Assembly (NCBI GenBank): GCA_018817385.1
Contig: JAHIUA010000073.1
Location: 1 to 57,740 of the forward strand
Direction: 5' to 3'
DNA: 57,740 nt
Origin: Pseudomonadota bacterium
GTDB taxonomy: Bacteria > Desulfobacterota > Desulfobulbia > Desulfobulbales > Desulfocapsaceae
Position 1 is the stretch's first letter. Each line of letters starts with the position of its first letter. A program made the position numbers and the translations under genes. Of this stretch, positions 17,945 through 27,140 are shown piece after piece. The notes beneath the pieces are model-generated. The model did not search any database and was not told where the DNA came from. It saw only the letters and a list, made by a program, of their open reading frames with translations.

Positions 17945-17979
17945 CAGGGAAGGGCCCTCAATCAGGGGACCTTTCCCTG
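17945..17979. terminator. hairpin between convergent genes
   Basis: CAGGGAAGG and CCTTTCCCTG form a stem of about nine pairs with one mismatch around a 16-base loop. It lies between the rightward hypothetical gene and the leftward YqeY gene. T-runs on either side are weak, so terminator function is likely but not certain. Confidence 0.4.
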
Positions 17980-17998
17980 TCAGCAGGAAAAAAATCTT

Positions 17999-18412
17999 TT
18001 AGACCAGTGCCTCTTTGACTATCTGTGAGGCAATTCCCATATCGATCTGATCTCCATATTCCTTTTTCAGGTTCCCCATAACCATGCCCATGAGTTTGGG
18101 GTTTTTTTCTGGAAGCCCTGCTATCAGGGCTTCAACAATAATCCTGGTTTCTTCCGCACTTTTGGTCTTTGGGATAAATCCTTCCAGAATCTGGATGGTC
18201 TTACCGATATCAATACCGGCCTCCTGTGACTGGTGGGCCATCTTCAGTTCCCTCTTTGCCGCAGCAAGGATGTCTTTTTCCTCGACCTCGCGGTTTCCAT
18301 CTGTCTTGGCCAGTTTCTGGGCAGTGTCCAGGAGCATGGCGAGGATTGTCGATTTCTCCATGTCTGTCTTCTTCGCCAGCATCATGGTCTTGCGGAGTTC
18401 TTTTACGTTCAT
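17999..18412 (-). CDS. GatB/YqeY domain protein
   Basis: This 137-residue protein is the stand-alone form of the GatB C-terminal tRNA-binding domain. It shows AAAKRELKMA, the basic cluster that follows it, and the C-terminal MGMVMGNLKKEYG with DMGIASQIVKEAL. Family members bind tRNA-like RNA and are widespread, but their function is not well defined. It lies 54 bp downstream of hemB in the same direction and is probably the last gene of the ntrYX-hemB operon. No stand-alone start problem is seen. Confidence 0.8.
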   Translation of the reverse strand: MNVKELRKTMMLAKKTDMEKSTILAMLLDTAQKLAKTDGNREVEEKDILAAAKRELKMAHQSQEAGIDIGKTIQILEGFIPKTKSAEETRIIVEALIAGLPEKNPKLMGMVMGNLKKEYGDQIDMGIASQIVKEALV

Positions 18413-18466
18413 ATCTTGAGTGCCATATTTTTCTGAAATTTTAATTTGTGAAGAGCCTGTTAAACC

Positions 18467-19441
18467 TTACTTCTGCAGCAACTTAGCCATATCTTTAGCA
18501 AAGTAGGTGATGATGATATCTGCTCCTGCCCGTTTAATGGAGAGCAGGGTCTCGGCCATGACTCGCTCACCGTCTATCCACCCTTTTTCTGCCGCTGCCT
18601 TGATCATGGCGTATTCACCACTGACGTGGTAGGCGGCAATGGGGAGATCAAATTCATCCTTGAGGCGACTGATGATGTCAAGGTAGGCAAGGGCAGGTTT
18701 GACCATGAGGATGTCTGCTCCTTCGTCCACGTCAAGGGTGGCCTCGCGCATCGCTTCGCGCGAGTTTGCCGGGTCCATCTGGTAACTTCGTCGGTCACCG
18801 AACTTGGGGGCGCAGTCTGCTGCATCGCGAAATGGCCCGTAAAAGGCCGAGGCGTATTTGACGGCGTAGGACATGATAGGGACCATGTCAAAGTTGTTTT
18901 CATCAAGGGCGGCCCTGATTTCCGCCACTCGACCGTCCATCATATCGGAGGGGGCAACCATGTCGGCACCGGCCTGGGCGTGGGAGAGGGCGGTCTTGGC
19001 TAGAATCTCCAGAGTGGCATCATTATCAACCGTGTCGCCGATCAGGCAACCGCAATGTCCGTGATCGGTGTACTCACAGAGACAGACATCGGTAATGACA
19101 GTGAGGTCAGGTGCCTTGTTTTTCAGCTCCTTGATTCCTCTCTGGATGATACCGTCTTTGGCATGGGCGCCAGTCCCCATCGCATCTTTTTTTTCCGGCA
19201 GACCAAAGAGGATAACGGAATTCACCCCAAGCTCCATACACTCCTTTGCCTCTTGCTCCAGCTGGTCTACACTTATGCGAAAGACACCGGGCATGGAGGA
19301 GATCTCCTCTCGTTTCATTTTGCCAGGCATAATAAAGAGGGGATAGACAAACTGGGACGGTGAGAGGTGAGTCTCGCGGATCAGGGCACGAAGGGATTCA
19401 TTCCTACGCAGACGACGGGGACGGTATTCAGGAAAGACCAT
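18467..19441 (-). CDS. hemB: delta-aminolevulinic acid dehydratase (porphobilinogen synthase)
   Basis: This 324-residue enzyme joins two aminolevulinate molecules to porphobilinogen in tetrapyrrole synthesis, which feeds heme, siroheme and the B12 that NrdJ needs. The zinc site is [14 protein letters not shown] (three cysteines). Schiff-base lysines lie in SYAVKYAS and [10 protein letters not shown]. The ATG has AAGGAG eight bases upstream. It is 182 bp downstream of the response regulator gene in the same direction. Confidence 0.93.
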   Translation of the reverse strand: MVFPEYRPRRLRRNESLRALIRETHLSPSQFVYPLFIMPGKMKREEISSMPGVFRISVDQLEQEAKECMELGVNSVILFGLPEKKDAMGTGAHAKDGIIQRGIKELKNKAPDLTVITDVCLCEYTDHGHCGCLIGDTVDNDATLEILAKTALSHAQAGADMVAPSDMMDGRVAEIRAALDENNFDMVPIMSYAVKYASAFYGPFRDAADCAPKFGDRRSYQMDPANSREAMREATLDVDEGADILMVKPALAYLDIISRLKDEFDLPIAAYHVSGEYAMIKAAAEKGWIDGERVMAETLLSIKRAGADIIITYFAKDMAKLLQK

Positions 19442-19623
19442 GGTATTACTCCTTGCAGCGGTACTTGTTTTGAGTTGATAAAAGTTGTTTGTGAGAAGTG
19501 ACGAGTTCGACTAAGTCGTTTTTAAAAAATAAGATGCCCAGAGTAAGGCTCGGAAGGGCATGAGGATCGGTAAGGAAATAGATGAAAGCGGCCATGGTAT
19601 TTTGTAATGGCTCCTGGGAGCCC

Positions 19624-20994
19624 TCAGTGCACAATCTCCAGATTCTTCAGTTTCTTATGGAGATGGCTTCGTTCCATACCGATCTGTTCGGCAGTTTGCG
19701 AAATGTTGCCGTTATTCTCATCCAATTTTTGTTGCAGGTACTCCTGCTCGAAACATTTTTTCGCCTCTTTGAAACTGGCTTCCTGATAGGCTAGCGGGGG
19801 GGCGGAACGTTCGTGCGGTGGAGTGATGGCAGCTGTAGGAGTGAGAAAGAGAGAGACGTCTTCGCCACTGATGGTGTCTGTAGGACACATGATGGCCAGG
19901 CGTTCAACAAAATTTTTCAGTTCACGGACATTGCCCGGCCAGGAATGGTGACGCATGACATCCAGAGCCCCCTTGAGAAACTTTTTGTTTCCCAAGACCT
20001 TACTGCTCAGACGTGACATGAGATCCTCCACCAAAAGGGGGATGTCCTCCAGGCGTTTAATCAGGCTTGGCACATGAATAGGAACCACGTTCAGACGCCA
20101 GAAGAGATCGGCACGGAAATTTCCTTTTTCAATTTCCTCTTCCAGGTTCTTGTTGGTGGCGGCAAGGACTCGGACATTGACTGAGATGGTCTTATGGCCA
20201 CCCACCCGTTCAAATTTCTGTTCCTGGAGAATTCTGAGAATCTTGGCCTGGGTCTTCAGGCTCATGTCACCGATTTCATCGAGAAAGAGGATCCCGCCGT
20301 CCGCCTGGTCGAATTTTCCTCGCTTGGAACTGTGGGCCCCGGTAAAAGAGCCCTTCTCGTGCCCAAAAAGTTCTGATTCGATGAGCTCTTCAGGGATTGC
20401 GGCACAGTTGACCTCAACCATGGGTTTGCTACTGACCAGTGACTGCTGATGGATGGACTGTGCCACCAGCTCTTTACCGGTACCATGGTCCCCTCGGATC
20501 AGGACCCAGGCATCTGTGGGTGCCACTCGTTCGATCTGGGCCCGCAGTTCACAGATGACCGGTGATTGGCCAGTGAGCTGGGCCGGTTTTCTGGTCTTGG
20601 AGCGGAGAATCTTATTTTCTTCTTCCAACTGAGCAAAGCGGATGCCGTTACTGATGGCCAGGATGATCTTGTCATAGGAGAGTGGCTTTTCTATGAAGTC
20701 AAATGCCCCCTTGCGGGTGGCTTGGACCGCTGTCTCGATAGTACCGTGACCGGAGATCATGATTACAGGGAGGGCGTAGAGCTCTTTGATCTTTTCCAGA
20801 GCGGTCATGCCGTCCATATTGTCGCCCAGCCAGATGTCAAGAAGGATGAGGTCGACATGGTTTTCCTCAAGTATATCCAGGCCATCTTCGGCCGATGAGG
20901 CACAGAGCGCATGGAACCCTTCATCTTCAAGGATGCCGGAGAGGGTCTGTTGGATGGAGATTTCGTCATCTATGATGAGGATCTGTTTTCTCAT
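19624..20994 (-). CDS. ntrX: sigma-54-dependent response regulator, NtrX type
   Basis: This 456-residue regulator has a receiver domain (phospho-Asp in LILLDIWLG), an AAA+ sigma-54 domain (Walker A GDHGTGKE, GSFTGA loop, Walker B ILFLDEIGD) and a C-terminal Fis-type helix-turn-helix (NISQTAEQIGMERSHLHKKL). The loop reads GSFTGA rather than the common GAFTGA, a known tolerated variant. It starts 12 bp after the stop of the NtrY-type kinase, its expected partner. The pair usually senses nitrogen, redox or envelope state, and the signal cannot be told here. Confidence 0.9.
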   Translation of the reverse strand: MRKQILIIDDEISIQQTLSGILEDEGFHALCASSAEDGLDILEENHVDLILLDIWLGDNMDGMTALEKIKELYALPVIMISGHGTIETAVQATRKGAFDFIEKPLSYDKIILAISNGIRFAQLEEENKILRSKTRKPAQLTGQSPVICELRAQIERVAPTDAWVLIRGDHGTGKELVAQSIHQQSLVSSKPMVEVNCAAIPEELIESELFGHEKGSFTGAHSSKRGKFDQADGGILFLDEIGDMSLKTQAKILRILQEQKFERVGGHKTISVNVRVLAATNKNLEEEIEKGNFRADLFWRLNVVPIHVPSLIKRLEDIPLLVEDLMSRLSSKVLGNKKFLKGALDVMRHHSWPGNVRELKNFVERLAIMCPTDTISGEDVSLFLTPTAAITPPHERSAPPLAYQEASFKEAKKCFEQEYLQQKLDENNGNISQTAEQIGMERSHLHKKLKNLEIVH

Positions 20995-21006
20995 AAGAGA
21001 GATGTC

Positions 21007-23331
21007 TCAGTTGCCTGCCAGTCGCGAGCTCTTGGCCAGCAGGGGCAGTTCAATGGTGAATATGGAACCGTGAGGGCTGTTGTCGTGGATTCTGATATAG
21101 CCGTTGTGGTCGGAGACAATAGTGGAAACGATGGCCAGTCCGAGCCCGGTGCCAGTCTTTTTGGTGGAGAAGTAGGGCTCAAAAAGTCGCAGTTTATCCT
21201 CTTCGTTGATGCCAGGACCAGAGTCACAGACCTGTATGAAAATATTATCGTCGTCCTCATCCAGGGAAAGGATAATATCTATTGTACCGCCATCAGGTAA
21301 AACTGCAACCGCATTGTCAAGAAGGTTGATGAGGCAGCGTTTTATCTGTTCCACGTCAAAACTAAATATGGGGATATCACTTTCTGCTCTGATTGTGAAT
21401 ATAATTTGTCCGTGCGCCTGCTGATAGAGTACCAGCGTTTCGTGGAGCATTTTGAGGATGTCTGCCGGAGCCTGATTGATTTTAGGCATGCGGGCGAACT
21501 GGGAGAATTCACTGACCAAGCGTTTGAGTTCATCTACCTGTTTGATAATGGTACCGGTGCATTGGTCAAAGATAGAGTTATCTTCTTCCAAAATTTCAGG
21601 ATAGCGTCTGCGCAGGCGCTGGGCAGAGAGCTGAATGGGAGTCAGTGGGTTCTTGATTTCATGGGCAATGCGGCGGGCGACCTCACGCCAGGCCGCCATC
21701 CGTTGCATCTTTTCAATTTTGGTCAGATTGTCAAAGACCAGGACAAAGCCCAGGGGCGTTCCCTCTTCGTTTTCCAGGCGGGTAAAGGTGATGAGCAGTG
21801 AAAAGCTTTCCTTGAGGACGGAAATCTTGAGATGCTGGCGAACTGAGCTCTTGCCGGTGATGTTCAGTTCTTTGATAAAACCGTCAATGATCGTCACATG
21901 TTCTGCTGGCAGGATTTGTGTATATTTACGGCCCAGGAAAAAATCCTTGCTGATATTGAGTAGTTTTTCCGCAAAACGGTTGATGGTGGTAATCTTGCCG
22001 TCATCATCCAGAGAGATAACTCCGGCCTCCACGTTCTGGAGAATGATTTCAGTGTATCGTCTTCGATCTTCCGATTCCCTGGAGCTTTGCTGCAGGGCAT
22101 GCAGGGCATCGGCAAGTTTGGCGTTGCTGGAACTGAGATTGGAAGTCATGGTATTAAAGGAGTCAACCAGTAGTCCCATCTCATCGTTGGATTCTTTTTC
22201 CAGGACAAAACTGAGATCACCATCGGCAACTCGTCTGGTCGCTACGGCCATCTTGTCCAGAGGACCGGTAATGCTCTTGGCAATATAGAGTCCGAACCAG
22301 ATGGCGGAAAAGATAATAAGCAGGGTGACGATGAGGAGGACAATGAGGAGCCAGAATTTGAAGGGTTTTTTCAGGTATTTTAATTGCCGGTAATCGTCGA
22401 TACCCTTGGAGATGAAGTTCAGGCGGTCAAGTTGATCGTTTTTGATGAGCAGAGTTGTGATCAGGAAGACTTCTTCTCCTGGGTGGGCGCTGAGATCAAT
22501 TTTGTTGACCCGGCGGATTAAATCACCGGCGTTGGATTCCTGAATGACGATCTCCCGCTGCTGATTTTTTTGCACTGAGTCGAGAGTTGCCAAGGTGATC
22601 ATGGGGAGTTTTTGACTGCTGAGCAGGGACGAGGAAGCGGTGATAACCTTGTTCCGTTGGTCCATGATAAGGGTGAGACTGTCAGGGCCACGGATATTGT
22701 TGGTTGTGAGAATGGTGTTGAGGCTCTTCTCCAGATCTTCCGTTTCTGGATTTTCCTCGTGTATGAGGACAATGCTCTGTTCAAGGCTTGTTCCCAGGAT
22801 GTCAACCTCTTCTTTGGTTTCCTGGAGAATCGATTGGGCCAGATCCAATGATTTTTGCAGGGAGAGTTCGATGTTGGAATTGAACCAGTAGTCCATGCTG
22901 GTGGAAACAAACTGGAGGGAAATAAAGAAGAGGAGGATGGTGGGAATCAGAGAAAGAGAGATAAAGGAGATGACCAGTTTACTCTTCAGTTTGGAGCCGA
23001 GTATATTTTGCCTGCTTTCAAAAAAAAGCTCTGCCAGGTTGCGAAGAACCAGGAAGAGCATAAGGAGGACCAGCAGGACATTGAGATTGATCAGGGCGAA
23101 AATCAGGATGTCGCTGGAGACTGGCAGGGTAATATCGACATTGACCAGTGAACTTTCCAGCCAGACGAAAAGGGGGATGAGGCCGAGGCAGGTGAGAATG
23201 ACCTTCCTGACCAGGCGTTTTTTTTGTTGTCGCTGCTCATCACTGAGTTGTGGCTTACTCAGACTCTGGAGGGCAGGCAGTTGGACCTTTTTCGGTGCGG
23301 ATTTGTCCGCAAGTGGTGGCGAGGGAGCCAT
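21007..23331 (-). CDS. ntrY: sensor histidine kinase, NtrY type
   Basis: This 774-residue membrane kinase has three hydrophobic segments within the first 150 residues, an extracytoplasmic region, and a fourth membrane segment (VLLIVTLLIIFSAIWFGLY). HAMP, PAS, HisKA (phospho-His in AHEIKNPLTPIQL) and HATPase (DNAVAVLPDGG, DSGPGI, GTGLGLAIV) domains follow. This is the NtrY architecture. GAGGTG precedes the ATG. The upstream DUF4390 gene and downstream ntrX lie in the same direction. Confidence 0.9.
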   Translation of the reverse strand: MAPSPPLADKSAPKKVQLPALQSLSKPQLSDEQRQQKKRLVRKVILTCLGLIPLFVWLESSLVNVDITLPVSSDILIFALINLNVLLVLLMLFLVLRNLAELFFESRQNILGSKLKSKLVISFISLSLIPTILLFFISLQFVSTSMDYWFNSNIELSLQKSLDLAQSILQETKEEVDILGTSLEQSIVLIHEENPETEDLEKSLNTILTTNNIRGPDSLTLIMDQRNKVITASSSLLSSQKLPMITLATLDSVQKNQQREIVIQESNAGDLIRRVNKIDLSAHPGEEVFLITTLLIKNDQLDRLNFISKGIDDYRQLKYLKKPFKFWLLIVLLIVTLLIIFSAIWFGLYIAKSITGPLDKMAVATRRVADGDLSFVLEKESNDEMGLLVDSFNTMTSNLSSSNAKLADALHALQQSSRESEDRRRYTEIILQNVEAGVISLDDDGKITTINRFAEKLLNISKDFFLGRKYTQILPAEHVTIIDGFIKELNITGKSSVRQHLKISVLKESFSLLITFTRLENEEGTPLGFVLVFDNLTKIEKMQRMAAWREVARRIAHEIKNPLTPIQLSAQRLRRRYPEILEEDNSIFDQCTGTIIKQVDELKRLVSEFSQFARMPKINQAPADILKMLHETLVLYQQAHGQIIFTIRAESDIPIFSFDVEQIKRCLINLLDNAVAVLPDGGTIDIILSLDEDDDNIFIQVCDSGPGINEEDKLRLFEPYFSTKKTGTGLGLAIVSTIVSDHNGYIRIHDNSPHGSIFTIELPLLAKSSRLAGN

Positions 23332-23404
23332 TCAGCAGCACCTCATCTGGCTGTGAGCAGAGCACCCGGCGTACTGATGGAGAGTTGGACCGTCTGGTCG
23401 TGGA

Positions 23405-23429
23405 CACCTGGAGGGCTGTAGCCCAGGTG
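23405..23429 (-). other. intercistronic hairpin
   Basis: CACCTGG and CCAGGTG pair around a loop that itself contains GGGCT-GT-AGCCC, giving two competing strong stems between the DUF4390 and ntrY genes. There is no T-run, so an RNA-processing or stabilising role is more likely than termination. Confidence 0.3.
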
Positions 23430-23487
23430 CTGACGCTGCTCTTATGACGTTTGCTATATACACTTGAGTCGTTACGTCGTCAAAGGA

Positions 23488-24063
23488 CTAATAAGTGAAT
23501 TCAATGGTATGCCAGTCTGTTTCCATGTCCCACAGGGAGACGAAGGGAACCACGTAGTGAAGGTTCATGGGCAGAGTCTTTTTGTACAGTACTGCCTTCA
23601 TTCGCAATTCATAGGAGCTGTCAGGGAGAAGTTTGTTCAGTTCAATAACTCTGAGTCCATTGATTTCATTCATTACCTGTAGGGCCTCCTGAAAGGTGTG
23701 GTAGGTGGATGTCTTTTTTTTCTGTTCTTCCAGGTCCACCTGATAATGTTCTTTCAGGGTGTCATATTTGAGGGTATGGGTGAATTCCATGGAGATGAGC
23801 TCCTCGTCGGGCCAGTTTTCCCTGGTTCGGAAGAGTTCAATATAAAAATTAAATCGCATGGGAATACCGCTATGGAGGGCTTGTTCCATGTCGTTGTTCT
23901 TGTCATTTTTCACTATTCCGAAAAGCAGGAGATGTGTGTTGGAGGTGGTAATAGTAATGTCTTTGAATTGTACTTCTTGTTCTGGGGCGGCAAGCGCAGC
24001 GAATCCTGTGATGGATGTAAGCAGGAAAAGAAAAAGAAGTATGAATAAAAATGGGTGGCGCAT
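23488..24063 (-). CDS. DUF4390 family exported protein
   Basis: This 191-residue protein has a signal peptide (hydrophobic LFILLFLFLLTSITGFAALA, cleavage after AAPE region) and then a beta-rich domain typical of DUF4390, with FNFYIELFRTRENWPDEEL and YELRMKAVLYK. The family commonly sits just before ntrY-type kinases in deltaproteobacteria and may act in the periplasm with the sensor. That link is inferred from gene order. It leads the ntrYX-hemB-yqeY direction group. Confidence 0.8.
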   Translation of the reverse strand: MRHPFLFILLFLFLLTSITGFAALAAPEQEVQFKDITITTSNTHLLLFGIVKNDKNNDMEQALHSGIPMRFNFYIELFRTRENWPDEELISMEFTHTLKYDTLKEHYQVDLEEQKKKTSTYHTFQEALQVMNEINGLRVIELNKLLPDSSYELRMKAVLYKKTLPMNLHYVVPFVSLWDMETDWHTIEFTY

Positions 24064-24585
24064 AGTTACGAAAAGCCTTTTTTAAAACTATTCCTAGTAT
24101 GGTGATGAGATTAAAGGGGTATTTCCTGTTGTGGCAGTGGAAAGCACCTTTTTTGTATATAGCACTGGAGTTGGAAGGGTTGTTTTTTTAACTTTTTTCT
24201 ACAATGGAGAGATAATACTCTTAATGGGAAATTTTTGTAAGGATTTATCTCTCTTCTCTCTCTGAGTTGTCAATTCCTCTATCATGACACCGGTGATATA
24301 TAGGCTAAGCCGGCAGGCAGTACAGTACCCTTTGAGGGGTGAACGTACTTTAGAAACTCATTTTTAAAAACAGGAAAAGACTTTCTAAGGTACTGAGACA
24401 AGACCGGCATGAGTCATCAATAAAATCGCGCACTGGACAAAGTGATTATTTTCGCTTGACAGTGACAAATTGTCGCACTACTATGTGCATATGCTCATTA
24501 GTTGTATGGGTTGAGATACAGCCAGGGAGCTGAGGCGGCTCCTGGAAAAAGGAAAGAAAGTGAAAATCTGGACAAGGAGAGGCGT
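24064..24585. other. divergent intergenic region, 522 bp
   Basis: This lies between the DUF4390 and DUF302 genes. It holds a long imperfect inverted repeat, GTACTTTAGAAA at 24345-24356 against TTTCTAAGGTAC at 24382-24393 (11 of 12 matched), and the sigma-70-type promoter at 24456-24484. No gene is seen. Confidence 0.5.
24456..24484 (+). promoter_or_regulatory. sigma-70-type promoter with operator-like palindrome
   Basis: TTGACA, a 17-base spacer and TACTAT form a near-consensus promoter. The spacer contains GACAA-A-TTGTC, a perfect palindrome about one odd centre base, placed where a repressor would block polymerase. It lies about 100 bp before the DUF302 start and should drive the three-gene operon. 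Confidence 0.65.
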
Positions 24586-25002
24586 ATGAATCGTAGTGAA
24601 GATCTGTATAGTGTTGAAAGCGGAAAAGGTGTGGGTCAATTTGTCGCAGATTTTGCCGGAATTGTGAAAAAAAATGATTTTGTGGTCAACAATTTTGAGA
24701 CGATGAATATGCAAAAGACCTTTCGTGAGCATGGCGGTACGGTACCGGATGAATTTGATTTGCATATGATGCAGATCTGCAAGCCCACCAAGGCTGATAA
24801 GAGTCTGACCGTAAACCCCGAGCGTGCCATTCTTATGCCCAAATTTGTAATGGTTTTCTCTAAAGATGGAAAGACCCAAATCCGCTATTTACGCTACAGT
24901 GCTGCCGATATTGCCACCCTGGTTCCCGATGATCCTCAGTTTCCGGAATCTCTGGCTCAAACTTTTGCCAAGATTTGTTCTATGATTGATGAGGCCAGTT
25001 GA
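24586..25002 (+). CDS. DUF302 family protein
   Basis: This 138-residue protein is a DUF302 member, with FETMNMQKTFREHGG, LHMMQICKP and AILMPKFVMVFSKDG as family-like stretches. DUF302 proteins are small, often redox- or metal-linked in annotation, and have no proven activity. The ATG at 24586 is chosen because GGAGAG precedes it; the frame is open to 24502. Its stop overlaps the start of the ACR3-like gene (TGATG). It is the first gene of a three-gene operon with the carrier and a universal stress protein. Confidence 0.8.
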   Translation: MNRSEDLYSVESGKGVGQFVADFAGIVKKNDFVVNNFETMNMQKTFREHGGTVPDEFDLHMMQICKPTKADKSLTVNPERAILMPKFVMVFSKDGKTQIRYLRYSAADIATLVPDDPQFPESLAQTFAKICSMIDEAS

Positions 25003-26003
25003 TGATTTGGAAGCTATTGATTTCAATAAATAAGAAACTTGTTTATGCCATTCCGGTCATGATCGTTGCTGGTTTTCTCTTTGGCAAGTCCGTTGATGGT
25101 CAGCTCGTCAAGCAGTTGAAAAATCTCATTGTACCCTTGACCTTTCTTATGGTTTATCCCATGATGGTTACATTGAATATCAAACATCTGAAGGATGGTA
25201 TCAGGAATGTTAAACTGCAGGTTTTGACGCAGTTTATAAATTTCCTCATTATTCCATTTCTTGCCTACGGCCTTGGCGTATGGTTTTTCCCTGATAATCA
25301 TTACATGGCGCTTGGGCTCCTGCTTGCTTCATTGCTGCCAACCAGTGGTATGACGATTTCCTGGACCGGTTTTGCCAAAGGGAATATGGGCGCCGCAATC
25401 AACATGACCGTCATTGGTTTGACCCTCGGTTCTCTGGCTACCCCTCTTTATGTTAAAGCGCTCATGGGGGCCAAGGTGGATATGGATATCGTCCTGGTGA
25501 TCAAACAGATCGTCTATATTGTCTTCATCCCCATGGTGCTGGGCTATGTGACCAGGTCATATTTCATCAAGAAATATGGCCCCCAAGAGTTTAAAATGAA
25601 CTGGGCCCCGCGATTTCCATCGCTATCTACCATTGGTGTCCTGGGGATCGTCTTTGTTGCCATAGCCCTGAAGGCTGAAAAGTTGTCTCAGGATCCGATG
25701 ATCCTCTGGATGATATTCAAACCGTTACTTATTCTCTATTTTTTGAATTATGCTCTGGGGACCATTATCGGCAAATTCCTCTTTCAACGGGGAGATGCCA
25801 TTGCTTTGGTTTACGGAACGGTGATGCGGAATCTTTCTATTGCCCTGGCAATTGCCATAAATGCCTTTGGTGAGCAGGGTGCTGATGCTGCCCTGGTCAT
25901 TGCCGTGTCGTATATCATACAGGTGCAGTCGGCTGCCTGGTATGTGAAGTTAACCCCGCAGATGTTTGGCCCCCTTGAAAATGAGGCGGTGCTGCCTCAG
26001 TAG
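25002..26003 (+). CDS. ACR3/BASS-type carrier lacking the ACR3 cysteine
   Basis: This 333-residue integral membrane protein has about ten hydrophobic segments of the bile acid:sodium symporter/ACR3 fold. In true ACR3 arsenite exporters the fourth membrane segment contains an essential cysteine in a PCTAMV-like motif. Here the aligned stretch reads LLPTSGMTISW, with no cysteine. Arsenite export is therefore doubtful although database names may say arsenic resistance. No arsC or arsR gene lies nearby. It is translationally coupled to the DUF302 gene. Confidence 0.8.
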   Translation: MIWKLLISINKKLVYAIPVMIVAGFLFGKSVDGQLVKQLKNLIVPLTFLMVYPMMVTLNIKHLKDGIRNVKLQVLTQFINFLIIPFLAYGLGVWFFPDNHYMALGLLLASLLPTSGMTISWTGFAKGNMGAAINMTVIGLTLGSLATPLYVKALMGAKVDMDIVLVIKQIVYIVFIPMVLGYVTRSYFIKKYGPQEFKMNWAPRFPSLSTIGVLGIVFVAIALKAEKLSQDPMILWMIFKPLLILYFLNYALGTIIGKFLFQRGDAIALVYGTVMRNLSIALAIAINAFGEQGADAALVIAVSYIIQVQSAAWYVKLTPQMFGPLENEAVLPQ

Positions 26004-26098
26004 GGACAAGAAAGATGTCACCCTTTCCGCAAGCTGTTCCCCTGTGGAAATGGTCTATGGGAAAGGAACAACGAGTTGATAGAGCCCTTGGAGGCGAT

Positions 26099-26599
26099 AT
26101 GAAAGGATCTTTATTTTCAAAAATTCTCTATGCAACAGATCTCTCCGAGACCGCGAAAGAGGCGGCTCGTTATGCCCTCAGTCTGGCCAATGAATATGAG
26201 GCCGAATTGACTGTTGTTAATGTGATCCCTGATCTGGTGGAAGAGATGTCTGCCGGTATGGGGTATGATCTGGCTGCTCATTTTGGCCAGGATAAGCTCG
26301 ACAGTTTTTACGAGGAGGGACTTGAAGAGAGTAAAAAAGCGGTAATTAAACGTATTCACCAGGTCTGCCAGGAAGCCGGGAAGGAACTGGAGAGTTGTAC
26401 TGTGCAGCAGAAGGTGGAAGTCAGGGTTGGCCATCCTGTTGAAGAGATAGTGAAAATGGCCACAGAGGGTGGATATGACCTGGTGGTTCTTGGAACCCAC
26501 GGTCACAGCCTGCTGGATAATCTCCTCCTAGGCAGTGTGGCCAGGGGGGTTGTTAAAAAATGTCCAATGCCGGTCTTGACTGTCCGGCTTAAGGAATAA
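26099..26599 (+). CDS. universal stress protein (UspA family)
   Basis: This 166-residue Usp domain starts with FSKILYATDLSETAKEAARYA and ends with the ATP-binding motif GTHGHSLLDNLLLGS, which fits G-2x-G-9x-G/S, so it probably binds ATP. The ATG at 26099 has GGAGG just upstream; the longer frame to 26015 has no ribosome site. It is the last gene of the DUF302/ACR3-like operon, and an intrinsic terminator follows 27 bp later. A stress-linked role for the operon is inference. Confidence 0.88.
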   Translation: MKGSLFSKILYATDLSETAKEAARYALSLANEYEAELTVVNVIPDLVEEMSAGMGYDLAAHFGQDKLDSFYEEGLEESKKAVIKRIHQVCQEAGKELESCTVQQKVEVRVGHPVEEIVKMATEGGYDLVVLGTHGHSLLDNLLLGSVARGVVKKCPMPVLTVRLKE

Positions 26600-26625
26600 T
26601 AGTAGTATATGAACAATAACGAGTA

Positions 26626-26650
26626 GCAAGACCGGGTTTTGCGTTTTTTT
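26626..26650 (+). terminator. intrinsic terminator of the DUF302/ACR3-like/Usp operon
   Basis: GCAAGAC and GTTTTGC form a seven-pair stem (one G-T) around CGG, followed by G and seven T. Confidence 0.75.
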
Positions 26651-26703
26651 GACCTCACAACACAATAGCTGGAAATTCCGGCAATTAGAAGGAGACTGCT
26701 ACA

Positions 26704-27093
26704 ATGCGTATCTGTATACCAACAAATAATCCCGGAGGCCTGAATGCCTCTCGCTCTGAACATTTTGGACATTGTGATGTCTTTACTGTGGTGGAGCTGG
26801 ATTCGGATAAAAAAATCAGTTCCGTGGAGACCTTGTTCCCTCCCGAGCATGGTGCTGGTGGCTGTATGGTGCCGGTGCAGGTTTTAAATGATGCCAACGT
26901 CGATGCCATTGTTGTCGGGGGTATGGGGGCCCGGCCCATGCAGGGGTTTGCTGAAGTTGGCATTGATGTCTACTGGGCAGATCGTAATTCCATTCTCGAT
27001 GCAGTTACTGCAGTGGAGAAATTTAGCGAGGGCATGCTGCCTAAAATGAACGTCGATCAGGCATGTGGTGGTGGAGGCAATTGTCACCAGTAG
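26704..27093 (+). CDS. NifX/NifB-type dinitrogenase iron-molybdenum cofactor domain protein
   Basis: This 129-residue protein has the NifX/NafY fold motifs: MRICIPTNN at the start, SEHFGHCDVFTVVEL, and the GGMGARPMQGF loop. A C-terminal tail CGGGGNCHQ could bind metal. Stand-alone members occur widely in anaerobes that do not fix nitrogen, often near iron-sulfur ATPases of the Mrp type and DUF134 genes, as here. No nif gene is in the window. AAGGAG precedes the ATG by about ten bases. Confidence 0.85.
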   Translation: MRICIPTNNPGGLNASRSEHFGHCDVFTVVELDSDKKISSVETLFPPEHGAGGCMVPVQVLNDANVDAIVVGGMGARPMQGFAEVGIDVYWADRNSILDAVTAVEKFSEGMLPKMNVDQACGGGGNCHQ

Positions 27094-27140
27094 GGAATTG
27101 CTTTTTGCCGATAATGCGGGTATAAAGGAACCGTTTTCTG

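Noticed and set aside
25002-26003. Arsenite exporter
   Set aside because: The fold fits, but the essential ACR3 cysteine is absent and no ars genes are adjacent.
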